DNA from: an uncultured bacterium
Lineage (GTDB): Bacteria > Cyanobacteriota > Vampirovibrionia > Gastranaerophilales > Gastranaerophilaceae
Direction of reading: 5' to 3'
Assembly (NCBI GenBank): GCA_902788345.1
Contig: CADAJP010000008.1
Coordinates: 1 to 57,307, forward strand
Length of the DNA: 57,307 nt
Part shown: one piece after another, positions 8,542-15,098 of the stretch
Numbering within the stretch: position 1 is the first letter of the stretch
How the letters are laid out: the number at the start of each line of letters is the position of its first letter
Translations under genes and position numbers: made by a program
Notes under the pieces: generated by a model
Seen by the model: only the letters and a program-made list of their open reading frames with translations
Database searches by the model: none
Told to the model about the DNA's origin: nothing

Positions 8542-8570
8542 TATAAAGTATTTTTATTTTTTAAAATTGC
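8542..8570 (-). promoter_or_regulatory. GCAATT-N14-TACTTTATA promoter-like element (copy 1)
   Basis: On the minus strand GCAATT (8570-8565), exactly 14 bases, then TACTTTATA (8550-8542). The same element with the same spacing occurs at 12418-12446, 33259-33287 and 56600-56628. Here it faces the small RNA candidate, not a protein gene. Confidence 0.65.
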
Positions 8571-8673
8571 TTTTTTTAATATATTCTGCTTAATAAAACT
8601 TAATATACGCTTTATATATAAATGAAATATGGCACGGATAACGAAATGAAAGTGTTTATGGTAATATTCTAAT

Positions 8674-8823
8674 ATGAGCGGTGATTATAAAAAACTTCTA
8701 AATAAAAAGAAAAAGAAATATTGCGACACCAAAACAATGGGTGTAAATATTGATAAGAACGAGTATTATGAAATAATACTGTCTAATTCCGCCCATCCGG
8801 AAAATATAAATAAAAAATTTTAA
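8674..8823 (+). CDS. Possible 49-residue basic protein
   Basis: A short open frame begins at an ATG at 8674 and encodes MSGDYKKLLNKKKKKYC followed by a short acidic part, ending at 8821-8823 where it overlaps the convergent kinase stop by three bases. No good ribosome binding site is visible. Upstream (8588-8616) lies GCTTAA-N14-CGCTTTATA, an imperfect relative of the repeated promoter-like element in which the upstream box is poorly conserved. The protein would be very lysine-rich. It could be a real small protein or chance. Confidence 0.3.
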   Translation: MSGDYKKLLNKKKKKYCDTKTMGVNIDKNEYYEIILSNSAHPENINKKF

Positions 8824-9497
8824 ACACCAAGAGGAATGTCTATTTCAAAAATTGTCTCTTTTTCATCAGATTTTACCAACTTTAACTGTGCATGCTGACT
8901 TTCAAGATACTTTTTAGTAAGACACAGTCCAAACCCTGAACCGCAAGTTTTTGTTGTATATCCGTACTCAAAAAGACTATTTTTTGAGTTTTCACTTATA
9001 GGAGAACCATTATTTGCAATTTTTATAATTGCGATATTATCTACAGCCGATAGCGACAGTGAAACATACCCTTTAAATTCAATCGCTTCAATAGCATTTT
9101 TGATAATATTTATAACACACGAAGATAATTTTGCTTCATCCGAATACATATAAATTTCATCCGCAACATCAAGCTTGAAACTTATATCCTTTTCGGATGC
9201 GAAAACTTTTGACATTTCTACACAATTTTCAAGAGTTTTACTCAGATTAAAATTTTTGAGAGAAAGAGAATTTATAGCCTTTAAATCAGTTAAATTTATG
9301 CTTATAAATTGCAGTGATTGCTGAATACAGTCAATTGCGTCATTCAATGAAGAATCCAAATTTCCCGACAATTCAAGTTTTCGCTTTAATATTTGAGAAT
9401 ACATATCACAAATAGATATATTGTTTCTTATTTCATGGGAAACAAAACTTATATGCTTTTGTATATTTTCAATACTATTAAACAATTCTTCACTCAT
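8820..9497 (-). CDS. Soluble sensor histidine kinase
   Basis: 225 residues, small for the family and without sensor or membrane segment. The phosphoacceptor H-box is SHEIRNN with His21, followed by a helical dimerisation region (to about residue 80). The ATPase domain has the N-box NIIKNAIEA, the G1 box IKIANNG and the G2 box GSGFGLCLTKKY. It starts almost at the H-box, so any input must come from a partner protein. It lies just downstream of a NarL-type response regulator on the same strand but separated by an intrinsic terminator (9521-9553), so expression may depend on read-through or a short promoter in the 70-base gap. The gene overlaps the end of a small convergent frame by three bases. 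Confidence 0.88.
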   Translation of the reverse strand: MSEELFNSIENIQKHISFVSHEIRNNISICDMYSQILKRKLELSGNLDSSLNDAIDCIQQSLQFISINLTDLKAINSLSLKNFNLSKTLENCVEMSKVFASEKDISFKLDVADEIYMYSDEAKLSSCVINIIKNAIEAIEFKGYVSLSLSAVDNIAIIKIANNGSPISENSKNSLFEYGYTTKTCGSGFGLCLTKKYLESQHAQLKLVKSDEKETIFEIDIPLGV

Positions 9498-9520
9498 AAC
9501 ACAATATTACTTTCGTAAAT

Positions 9521-9553
9521 AAAGGGTTCCAAACTAATTCGGAACCCTTTTAT
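9521..9553 (-). terminator. Terminator between response regulator and kinase
   Basis: GGGTTCC (9524-9530), a 10-base loop, and GGAACCC (9541-9547) form a perfect stem. The minus strand continues TTTATTT and the plus strand TTTTATTA, so it may work in both directions. It sits directly after the response regulator stop and before the kinase start. Confidence 0.7.
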
Positions 9554-9571
9554 TAAACTATTACACAACTA

Positions 9572-10288
9572 CTATACAGCGCTCATCATTGCTGATTTTG
9601 GGCTAACTGAAGATTCAGATTTGAACCCATGAGTTAACGCATATAATACAGCATTTGTTCTGTCATTTACCTGCAATTTTTGGAATATGTTATTTACGTG
9701 TGTTTTAACTGTTGTTTCAGATATAATCAATTTTTGAGCAATTGATTTGTAATTTATACCTTCAGTTAACAATTCCAACACTTCATTTTCTCTAACTGTA
9801 AGAGTTGTAAGCAAGTTTTCTCCTTCGCAAGTTTTTGATTCTTCTTTTGCAGCATTCTGGAAATATTCGAAAAATCTTGTTGAGAGAACAGCTGGCAAAT
9901 AAATTTTTCCTGAAGCAACCTCTTCAATTGCATCAATCAATTTAGATGAAGCCATAGTCTTTAAAACATACCCTTTAGCACCCAATTTCATAGCCCTGTA
10001 AATTAGATCAGAATCATCATAACCGCTCAAAATAACAATATTTGTTTGAACACCGGATTTTACAATAGACTGAATAGCCTGCAAACCATCTTTTTCAGGC
10101 ATATTAATGTCCATCAATACAACATCAGGATGATATTTTTTAACGAGATTAATTCCAAGATTTGCGCTTCTTGTAGCACCCACAACATTGTAGTTTGTTT
10201 CAAGACTGATAAGCTCTTTAATACCTCTCAGATGATTTGCATTATCGTCAATTAACATAATTCTTAATTTTTTACCAAAATCTCTCAT
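9572..10288 (-). CDS. NarL/FixJ-type response regulator
   Basis: 238 residues. The receiver domain spans about 8-125, with acidic pocket residues in LIDDN (14-15), phosphoacceptor Asp60 in LMDINMPEKDG, the conserved Thr/Ser position in ILSGYDD and Lys in GYVLK. A LuxR-type helix-turn-helix occupies about 160-220 (LTVRENEVLELL ... ETTVKTHVNNIFQKL). It is expected to bind DNA when phosphorylated, probably by the adjacent soluble kinase. Start supported by GGGGGA eight bases upstream. Upstream (10289-10563) lies a long leader with a strong hairpin. The downstream terminator separates it from the kinase. Confidence 0.9.
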   Translation of the reverse strand: MRDFGKKLRIMLIDDNANHLRGIKELISLETNYNVVGATRSANLGINLVKKYHPDVVLMDINMPEKDGLQAIQSIVKSGVQTNIVILSGYDDSDLIYRAMKLGAKGYVLKTMASSKLIDAIEEVASGKIYLPAVLSTRFFEYFQNAAKEESKTCEGENLLTTLTVRENEVLELLTEGINYKSIAQKLIISETTVKTHVNNIFQKLQVNDRTNAVLYALTHGFKSESSVSPKSAMMSAV

Positions 10289-10563
10289 TTTATTATTCCC
10301 CCGTAATTAAATTGCTCTCTACACTTTACATACTACTCTTTTTAGAGGGTTATTAAATCCATGAGATGATTGATAAACAAGCAAAACAAGATTGAAACAC
10401 TTGCCTAAATCTACAGATTGATAAAATTCCTCAACCATGCTCTACATCATGCTTTTCCGCATGGTTGACTTAAAAAACAAAATAAAAACAAATAAACTCT
10501 ACATATGATTTTTATAAAAAAATAATAAACCATTTAAAGTATTGGCAAAAACAAAACTATATA
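10289..10563 (-). other. Intergenic leader upstream of response regulator
   Basis: This 275-base gap has no gene. TCAACCATGC (10431-10440) and GCATGGTTGA (10459-10468) form a perfect 10-bp stem, and a second CATGC inside the loop (10449-10453 region) can pair alternatively with the same GCATG, so two structures are mutually exclusive. A small CTCTTTTTAGAG hairpin lies closer to the response regulator start. There is no strong T run, so this looks more like a regulatory leader than a terminator. Confidence 0.35.
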
Positions 10564-10983
10564 TTACTTTATATCGACTTTTGCTCCAACAAATTCAAGA
10601 GCCTTCTTCGTTAAATCAGCTTCCTGATCAGAAATATTTTTGATAAAAACCGTTGGAACAGCATTAACAATCCATTTTGCATGATCATAAGATATTCCGG
10701 TAATTTGCCTTAATGTTGCCATAACAGTAGCCTGATTATCCCCACAATCAGCAAGAAACAACGAATTATCACCGGTACTCTTTTCAATTATAAAAGAATG
10801 AGCCGAATACTTCCGCTTTATAGACACAGAAAACATGCGTTTTATATGATTAACAAATTTTTTGCATAATTGCCCAACATCAACCTTTTCCATATCAAAA
10901 GAGGTAGTTCTTTTTAAAATATCATTTACAATTATAACAAGCATTATTATAATCGCACCTGCTAAAAATCTGTAATCTATCAT
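10564..10983 (-). CDS. Membrane-anchored L7/L12 C-terminal-domain protein
   Basis: 139 residues. One membrane segment lies at residues about 6-22 (FLAGAIIIMLVIIVND), followed by a basic linker. Residues about 86-139 (ATVMATLRQITGISYDHAKWIVNAVP ...) line up with the C-terminal domain of the ribosomal stalk protein L7/L12 encoded immediately upstream: compare LRQITGISYDHAKWIV with [16 protein letters not shown], and VGAKVDIK with AGAGVEIK at the end. The L7/L12 domain normally recruits translation GTPases. The gene follows the rplJ-rplL terminator by 28 bases, so it may be expressed by partial read-through. Function of such anchored domains is not established. Confidence 0.75.
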   Translation of the reverse strand: MIDYRFLAGAIIIMLVIIVNDILKRTTSFDMEKVDVGQLCKKFVNHIKRMFSVSIKRKYSAHSFIIEKSTGDNSLFLADCGDNQATVMATLRQITGISYDHAKWIVNAVPTVFIKNISDQEADLTKKALEFVGAKVDIK

Positions 10984-11011
10984 ATTATAAGCTCCATATC
11001 ACCTAAAACAC

Positions 11012-11042
11012 AAACGGACGATTCATAACAAATCGCCCGTTT
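11012..11042 (-). terminator. rplJ-rplL terminator
   Basis: In the minus direction AAACGGGCGATT (11031-11042 complement), a 7-base loop and AATCGTCCGTTT (11012-11023 complement) form a 12-bp stem with one G-T pair, followed by GTGTTTTAGG. The T run is modest, so termination may be partial, allowing some read-through into the L7/L12-like gene. Confidence 0.65.
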
Positions 11043-11072
11043 ATTATACCATTTAATTTAATTAAAATCAAA

Positions 11073-11453
11073 CTACTTGATTTCAACACCGGCACCAGCT
11101 GCTTCAAGAGTTTTCTTGATTTCTTCAGCTTCAACCTTTTTAACGTTTTCTTTAACAGCTTTTGGAGCAGCTTCAACTAAATCTTTAGCTTCTTTAAGTC
11201 CTAAACCTGTGATGTTACGAACTTCTTTTAAGATAGCGATTTTCTTATCAGCAGGAACAGATGCTAAGATAACAGATACTTCAGCATCAGGATCATCAGC
11301 AGGAGCAGCAGCACCAGCTGCAGGAGCAGCAGCAACAGCTACAGGAGCTGCAGCAGATACACCAAATTTTTCTTCCATAGCTTTTACTAATTCAGCTGCT
11401 TCTAATAAAGTTAATTTTTCAATTGATTCTAAAATAGTTTCTACATTACTCAT
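11073..11453 (-). CDS. rplL: 50S ribosomal protein L7/L12
   Basis: 126 residues, the usual length. The N-terminal dimerisation domain (about 1-35), an alanine- and proline-rich hinge (about 36-55, [20 protein letters not shown]) and the C-terminal factor-binding domain (about 57-126, [21 protein letters not shown] ... AGAGVEIK) are all present. It forms the ribosomal stalk with L10 and recruits initiation and elongation factor GTPases. It is the second gene of the rplJ-rplL unit, with ribosome binding site AAAGGAG. Codon use is strongly biased toward GCA/GCT alanine codons and AAA/AAG, as expected for a highly expressed gene. Confidence 0.97.
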   Translation of the reverse strand: MSNVETILESIEKLTLLEAAELVKAMEEKFGVSAAAPVAVAAAPAAGAAAPADDPDAEVSVILASVPADKKIAILKEVRNITGLGLKEAKDLVEAAPKAVKENVKKVEAEEIKKTLEAAGAGVEIK

Positions 11454-11530
11454 TGTTATTTCTCCTTTTAATTTTTTCGAGTTTATACTAATAAATTTTT
11501 GCTTTCAAGATTCTGCAAATTGCAAAATCA

Positions 11531-12052
11531 TTAAGCTGCTTTTTGATCTCTAACAGCAGCAATAGCTCTTGTAAGAGATGCCATAACACCGTTTACGCAA
11601 CCAACAATGCCGGAAGCCGGTGAATTGATAGAACCAAGCATTTTTGCATAAAGTTCTTCTTTGGTAGGAAGATTTGCCAATGCTTTAGTTTCTTCAACAG
11701 ATAAAAGTTTTCCGTCTAATACAGCGCCTAAAATTTCACCTTTTTTAGTTTCTTTGATGAACTTTGTAAGAGCTTTAGCCGGAGAAACAGGATCACTAAA
11801 ACCAAAAGCCAAAGCAACAGGACCTGATAATTTTTCAGTTAATGCTTCGTATTCAGTACCTTTAACAGCGATTTTTGCTAAAGTGTTTTTTGTAACCATA
11901 TAATCGCCGCCGTCTTTTTGGATTTCACGTCTTAACTTTGTGATTTCTTCAACTGAGAATCCTTTGTATTCAGTTACGATAGCAACCTGAGCTTTTTCAA
12001 TTTTTGATTTAATAGCGTCAATTTTTTCTGATTTAAATTGTTTTGTTGACAT
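11531..12052 (-). CDS. rplJ: 50S ribosomal protein L10
   Basis: 173 residues. The start is the ATG ending at 12052, preceded by AAAAGGAGC; an upstream in-frame start would add 16 residues that lie in the leader. Typical L10 features are present: an N-terminal 23S rRNA-binding domain (KSEKIDAIKSKIEKAQVAIV ... EYKGFSVEEITKLRR), VTKNTLAKIAV and GPVALAF, and a C-terminal helix that binds L7/L12 dimers. The 5' leader carries an L10-binding structure and a terminator-type attenuator. Unusually, rplK-rplA and rpoBC are not next to it: a divergent lineage-specific gene lies upstream. Confidence 0.97.
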   Translation of the reverse strand: MSTKQFKSEKIDAIKSKIEKAQVAIVTEYKGFSVEEITKLRREIQKDGGDYMVTKNTLAKIAVKGTEYEALTEKLSGPVALAFGFSDPVSPAKALTKFIKETKKGEILGAVLDGKLLSVEETKALANLPTKEELYAKMLGSINSPASGIVGCVNGVMASLTRAIAAVRDQKAA

Positions 12053-12129
12053 TTTTGCTCCTTTTCTTTGCCGGAAATACCGGCATAGCTTTGTGGACAT
12101 TTGTCCGTATCGACCTGTGTTAAATAACT

Positions 12130-12182
12130 AAAAAAGACTTTGCTTTCCTAGTTAACCGCAAAATCTTACACATAAAGTCTTT
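12130..12182 (-). terminator. Attenuator terminator in rplJ leader
   Basis: AAAGACTTT (12174-12182 complement) and AAAGTCTTT (12133-12141 complement) form a perfect 9-bp stem around a 32-base loop. On the minus strand the second arm runs into TTTTTT and AGTTATTT. Lying between the L10-binding leader and the rplJ start, it fits an autogenous attenuator in which L10 binding favours termination. Confidence 0.65.
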
Positions 12183-12199
12183 ATCAAAATGATAATGCT

Positions 12200-12335
12200 A
12201 TTTACTTTTCGTGCAACCTCGGCTGGCTGATTTAATCAATTATGCCTTAGAGAACTTGTACTGTTGAAACAAGCACCGCCCATTTCAACTTTTCTTGCCC
12301 TCTGTTCAGGCACCGGCTGTCTGCGGTTTGTAAGA
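12200..12335 (-). ncRNA. Ribosomal protein L10 leader
   Basis: On the minus strand the transcript begins near 12330 with AACCGCAGACAGCCGGTGCC and further on contains TTAAATCAGCCAGCCGAGG then TTGCACGAAAAG. These conserved blocks match the L10 leader known from rplJ transcripts, where L10 (with L7/L12) binds the RNA to repress its own operon. It is preceded by a consensus-like promoter and followed by a terminator-type attenuator. Identified by memory of the conserved blocks, not by covariance search. Confidence 0.8.
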
Positions 12336-12337
12336 GA

Positions 12338-12366
12338 ATAGTAAAACAAACCTATGAAAAAATCAA
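12338..12366 (-). promoter_or_regulatory. Sigma-70-type promoter of rplJ-rplL
   Basis: On the minus strand TTGATT (12366-12361), a 17-base spacer and TACTAT (12343-12338). Transcription would start near 12330, exactly at the first conserved block of the L10 leader. Matches four of six bases at the -35 consensus TTGACA and four of six at the -10 consensus TATAAT. Confidence 0.65.
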
Positions 12367-12417
12367 GCATTATTTATCTTTAAAAAATTTTCACATTTAC
12401 AAAACTTTACAATATAG

Positions 12418-12446
12418 GCAATTTTTACAATAGTATATACTTTATA
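12418..12446 (+). promoter_or_regulatory. GCAATT-N14-TACTTTATA promoter-like element (copy 2)
   Basis: GCAATT (12418-12423), exactly 14 bases, then TACTTTATA (12438-12446), 31 bases before the ATG at 12478. It is back to back with the rplJ promoter, so the two face apart. Same spacing as the three other copies. Confidence 0.7.
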
Positions 12447-12477
12447 TATATAGTTAGACAAATAAGGAGAATGAGTT

Positions 12478-12786
12478 ATGATTTCCATTAGAGGGTTTCT
12501 AAGCGAAATAGCACACAAACTGAAAGGCAAAGAACCAAGCCTGCAGGATCAACTTGACAAATACTACAAAACTCACGGCACATACGAAGGTTTTAAATTG
12601 CCAAAAGGCAAAATAATTGTGAACGGCTGTATATGTGATGACAAATACAATACAGGAGCCCCTGCTAAAAAACAGGGTATTACAAGTGTTGCAAAATCAA
12701 AAACACAGACTCACGGAGCAGGTGCAAATGGACCAAGTATATGGAATCCACAGAAAAAAGGTGACTATGCACCTCATCAAAAATAA
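12478..12786 (+). CDS. Small lineage-specific protein
   Basis: 102 residues, no signal peptide or membrane segment. Begins MISIRGFLSEIAHKLKG (a basic amphipathic helix), then a short ordered part with a C-I-C pair (NGCICDD, about residues 50-55), and ends in a glycine-, proline- and lysine-rich tail (QKKGDYAPHQK). A good ribosome binding site (AAGGAGAATGAGTT) precedes the ATG. It is the first of two genes behind the GCAATT-N14-TACTTTATA element. Function unknown; its size and lack of recognisable fold fit a small structural or exported protein. Confidence 0.7.
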   Translation: MISIRGFLSEIAHKLKGKEPSLQDQLDKYYKTHGTYEGFKLPKGKIIVNGCICDDKYNTGAPAKKQGITSVAKSKTQTHGAGANGPSIWNPQKKGDYAPHQK

Positions 12787-12843
12787 TAATAAGCAATTAA
12801 TAAAAGTAATAGTTGATGATAAAACAAAAGGAGATTGATTAGG

Positions 12844-13473
12844 ATGAAACAGATTTTATTTGATGCCGGCGGAGGAAAAGTCAACAGAAGTGGTGCAGCC
12901 GGAAATAGCGCAAATGTACAAAGAAACACAGCTAATGCAAAAAACAAAGGCACTATTAATATGAAACTGCCAGACCTTTCGGATGACATGGTAAGAACAC
13001 TTGAAACATTGCTCAAAAACCCTAAAACAAAAGAAAATGCAAAAGGTATCTTACAAAACATGGGCTGGAGTGAAAAACAAATCAATGCATTCGTTGACCT
13101 GCAAACGAAAAAGAAATCACAGGGTGCAAAATCTACGGTAAACGTAAAAGAAATCGGCGGTTTTATAAAAATTGCCAATGCTCCGACACCTAAAAAGACT
13201 ACAGCTAAAAATAGCATAGATCCTGATAAATACGCAGGCAAAGAATATGGCAAAGATGGTGATGCAGAAAAATACAGCGGTGTAAATGCAAATGATATAC
13301 ACTTGAAAGCAAAAGAAATTGCTATGCGTGAAGCTGCTCACAACCTTGATGATTTACGTGTCGCATACAGAGTCGGAGGAGGAGGAGCAAGCGAAGCAGA
13401 TTTTAAATCATACTGTCAAAGAAACGGAATCAAATATACTCCGCCGAAATCAACTAAATGGCTCGGCAATTAA
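12844..13473 (+). CDS. Lineage-specific glycine/lysine-rich protein
   Basis: 209 residues. The ATG at 12844 is chosen because AAAAGGAG lies 10 bases upstream; a TTG three codons earlier is too close to that site. The N terminus is glycine-, asparagine- and serine-rich (DAGGGKVNRSGAAGNSAN), the middle is helical (residues about 45-90), and a second ordered part follows a lysine-rich linker. No signal peptide. It is 57 bases after the 102-residue gene and shares its GCAATT-N14-TACTTTATA promoter-like element and the terminator at 13478. No recognised family. Confidence 0.7.
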   Translation: MKQILFDAGGGKVNRSGAAGNSANVQRNTANAKNKGTINMKLPDLSDDMVRTLETLLKNPKTKENAKGILQNMGWSEKQINAFVDLQTKKKSQGAKSTVNVKEIGGFIKIANAPTPKKTTAKNSIDPDKYAGKEYGKDGDAEKYSGVNANDIHLKAKEIAMREAAHNLDDLRVAYRVGGGGASEADFKSYCQRNGIKYTPPKSTKWLGN

Positions 13474-13477
13474 TCAT

Positions 13478-13510
13478 AAAAAAGGTGTGCAATAAGCACA
13501 CCTTTTTTAT
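13478..13510. terminator. Bidirectional terminator between convergent genes
   Basis: AAAAAAGGTGTGC (13478-13490), loop AATAA, and GCACACCTTTTTT (13496-13508) form a 13-bp stem with A and T runs on both sides, so it can end transcription from both the plus-strand gene ending at 13473 and the minus-strand gene ending at 13507. Confidence 0.85.
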
Positions 13511-13836
13511 ATTCGTCTTATAATTCCAAAGGCAAAAGCTAAAATAATTGATACTATTACAGCCATAAAGGTATTATCAAGATGATATTGCGGAATAAAA
13601 TACGCAACAAGCATCAATAATACAAAGTTTATAGAAAAATTAAAAAGTCCGAATGTTAGAACATTCAACGGGAATGCAATGATTTTTAACAACGGCTTTA
13701 CAAAAACATTCAATAATGCCAGTACAAAAGCAATCAACATTGCATATTCAAACCCGTCAACTTTAACACCGGGCAGATAGCAAGTTGCCATTATTACCAG
13801 GGCAAACAAAACCCACTTTATTATAAGCTTTATCAT
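13507..13836 (-). CDS. Phage holin family IV-like membrane protein (4 TM)
   Basis: 109 residues with four membrane segments and the conserved pattern ALLNVFVKPLLKIIAFPLNVLTFGLFNF, which is characteristic of the mycobacterial 4-TM phage-holin superfamily (also called DUF4 membrane family PF04020). Despite the name, these are usually ordinary chromosomal proteins of unknown function and no phage genes are nearby. It follows the secreted-protein gene at 13840 by three bases on the same strand, so the two form an operon, and ends in the bidirectional terminator. Confidence 0.85.
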   Translation of the reverse strand: MIKLIIKWVLFALVIMATCYLPGVKVDGFEYAMLIAFVLALLNVFVKPLLKIIAFPLNVLTFGLFNFSINFVLLMLVAYFIPQYHLDNTFMAVIVSIILAFAFGIIRRI

Positions 13837-13839
13837 TCT

Positions 13840-14220
13840 TTACTTTTCGCTCTTTTCAGTACTTTTTATAGTCTGAGAGTTTGAGTGGATACCCTGAATT
13901 TTAATTGTTCCGTCATCCCCTCTTGTAAACTGCATAGAAACAGGATGAACAGGATGCAAATAAGTACCGCCGTAGTTTGGAGTGTAATTAGGATTGAAGT
14001 TTGAGCTTCTTACTTTATTTTCATTAATATTTGTTTCATTTTTATGCTCAATTTTATCAGCAGTATTTGAAAGACCAAATTCTTCTTTATCCATTTGATG
14101 CATCATTAACGGATAAAAATCTAAAGTACTTGCATTCGGTGCAGAATATGTCGGGTTGTAAGCATAAGCACCGCAGCTGGTAAATACAACAATCATTGAT
14201 GATAATAAAATTTTTTTCAT
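13840..14220 (-). CDS. Secreted hypothetical protein
   Basis: 126 residues. Signal peptide MKKILLSSMIVVFTSCGAYA with cleavage likely after AYA; a cysteine sits in the region but the FTSC context is not a good lipobox. The mature part is asparagine-, tyrosine- and proline-rich (NFNPNYTPNYGGTYLHPVHPV) with little secondary-structure signal, as in flexible periplasmic or surface proteins. Ribosome binding site AAAAGGAG. First gene of an operon with the holin-like membrane protein. Function unknown. Confidence 0.7.
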   Translation of the reverse strand: MKKILLSSMIVVFTSCGAYAYNPTYSAPNASTLDFYPLMMHQMDKEEFGLSNTADKIEHKNETNINENKVRSSNFNPNYTPNYGGTYLHPVHPVSMQFTRGDDGTIKIQGIHSNSQTIKSTEKSEK

Positions 14221-14299
14221 AATAACTCCTTTTTATAATCCTATTTTCTATTATAGCATATTAAAAATAATTTAACAAATAATAGTCCCCTGTAATTAT

Positions 14300-14424
14300 T
14301 TTTTGGGAAGATTTATTAACATAAAGTCTGATGAAATAACAACCCCCGGACTTTAATATATTTAATATAAATCCTCAACTCTTCTGATTGCTCAGCAGTC
14401 CTCATTTTTTCATGAGGACTTTTC
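14300..14424 (+). ncRNA. Possible small RNA with C-rich loop
   Basis: AAAGTCTG (14323-14330) pairs with CGGACTTT (14347-14354), with one wobble, around a loop containing AACAACCCC. A terminator with a T tail follows at 14397-14424. No protein gene on the plus strand feeds this terminator, so a short independent transcript is implied. No promoter could be placed with confidence; 5' end is approximate. Confidence 0.35.
14397..14424 (+). terminator. Intrinsic terminator without an upstream protein gene
   Basis: AGTCCTCAT (14397-14405), TTTTTC, ATGAGGACT (14412-14420), then TTTTCTTTTCTT. The T tract is on the plus strand only. It lies 70 bases before the PilZ gene and after a 175-base stretch without a plus-strand gene. 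Confidence 0.7.
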
Positions 14425-14493
14425 TTTTCTTAACATTATGACATCTTTATAAAAAAAGTGTATAATCAAAAAAAATGTTATGAAAGGGATAAT

Positions 14494-15084
14494 ATGAGAG
14501 AATTAGTTATTGAAGGTCAGGAAGTATTAGTAATTCCGTCAAATTATAAAAATTCGGTTATTGGTAAAGTTACCGAAGTCAGAGCAGGCGATTTTACTTT
14601 GGAACTGGAAACAGAACCGCAAAACATTTTAATTAACACATACTGTGAATTTTATACTCAAACCAAACACGGAAAGCTGTACTTTGATTCATTTGCAAAA
14701 GAAATAAACGGCAAAACAATGATTATTGCAAGCCCTGCCAAACACAAATTTTTACAAAGACGTCAATATACACGTGTTAAATATGTTAATGACTTTGAAA
14801 TGTTTTACAATAACAACGGCTATAAGATTACCACTCTTGACATCTCTGCAGGCGGTATGAAGATTAAAACAAACGAAAAAATTGACATTGAAGGAAATTA
14901 CGCAATTACAATACCTGTTTCTGAAACAAAATCACTCAGCTGCAATTTCCAACCGATAAGGATTGAAAAAGCTAACGAAGGCGGATACACCATCTCCGGA
15001 CAATTTACTTACAATTCTACGCACGACAAAATGGTTCTTACCCAGTTTTGTGCAAAAAGAAGTTTTGAAATTAAAAATAAATAG
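14494..15084 (+). CDS. PilZ-domain c-di-GMP receptor protein
   Basis: 196 residues. The C-terminal PilZ domain has the two ligand-binding motifs: RRQYTR at residues 89-94 and DISAGG at 116-121, matching RxxxR and D/NxSxxG. The N-terminal part (about 1-85) is a YcgR-N-like beta-rich domain (VIPSNYKNSVIGKVTEV). This YcgR-type layout binds cyclic di-GMP and in other bacteria acts on motility or exopolysaccharide systems. Start at 14494 follows GAAAGGGATAAT; an upstream GTG would add 12 residues with a poorer site. The next gene begins 15 bases downstream, so they are probably co-transcribed. Confidence 0.88.
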   Translation: MRELVIEGQEVLVIPSNYKNSVIGKVTEVRAGDFTLELETEPQNILINTYCEFYTQTKHGKLYFDSFAKEINGKTMIIASPAKHKFLQRRQYTRVKYVNDFEMFYNNNGYKITTLDISAGGMKIKTNEKIDIEGNYAITIPVSETKSLSCNFQPIRIEKANEGGYTISGQFTYNSTHDKMVLTQFCAKRSFEIKNK

Positions 15085-15098
15085 GTAATATTTAAAAT

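Noticed and set aside
11077..11553. Long plus-strand open frame opposite rplL
   Set aside because: It is antisense to rplL, whose strong alanine codon bias creates stop-free frames on the other strand. It has no ribosome binding site.
12777..13253. Minus-strand open frame with hydrophobic translation opposite 12844-13473
   Set aside because: Antisense to a gene with a good ribosome binding site and promoter; its hydrophobic composition follows from lysine/asparagine-rich codons read in reverse.
13507..13836. Holin-like gene as sign of a prophage
   Set aside because: Members of this 4-TM family are usually normal chromosomal genes. No integrase, capsid, terminase or lysin gene is near.
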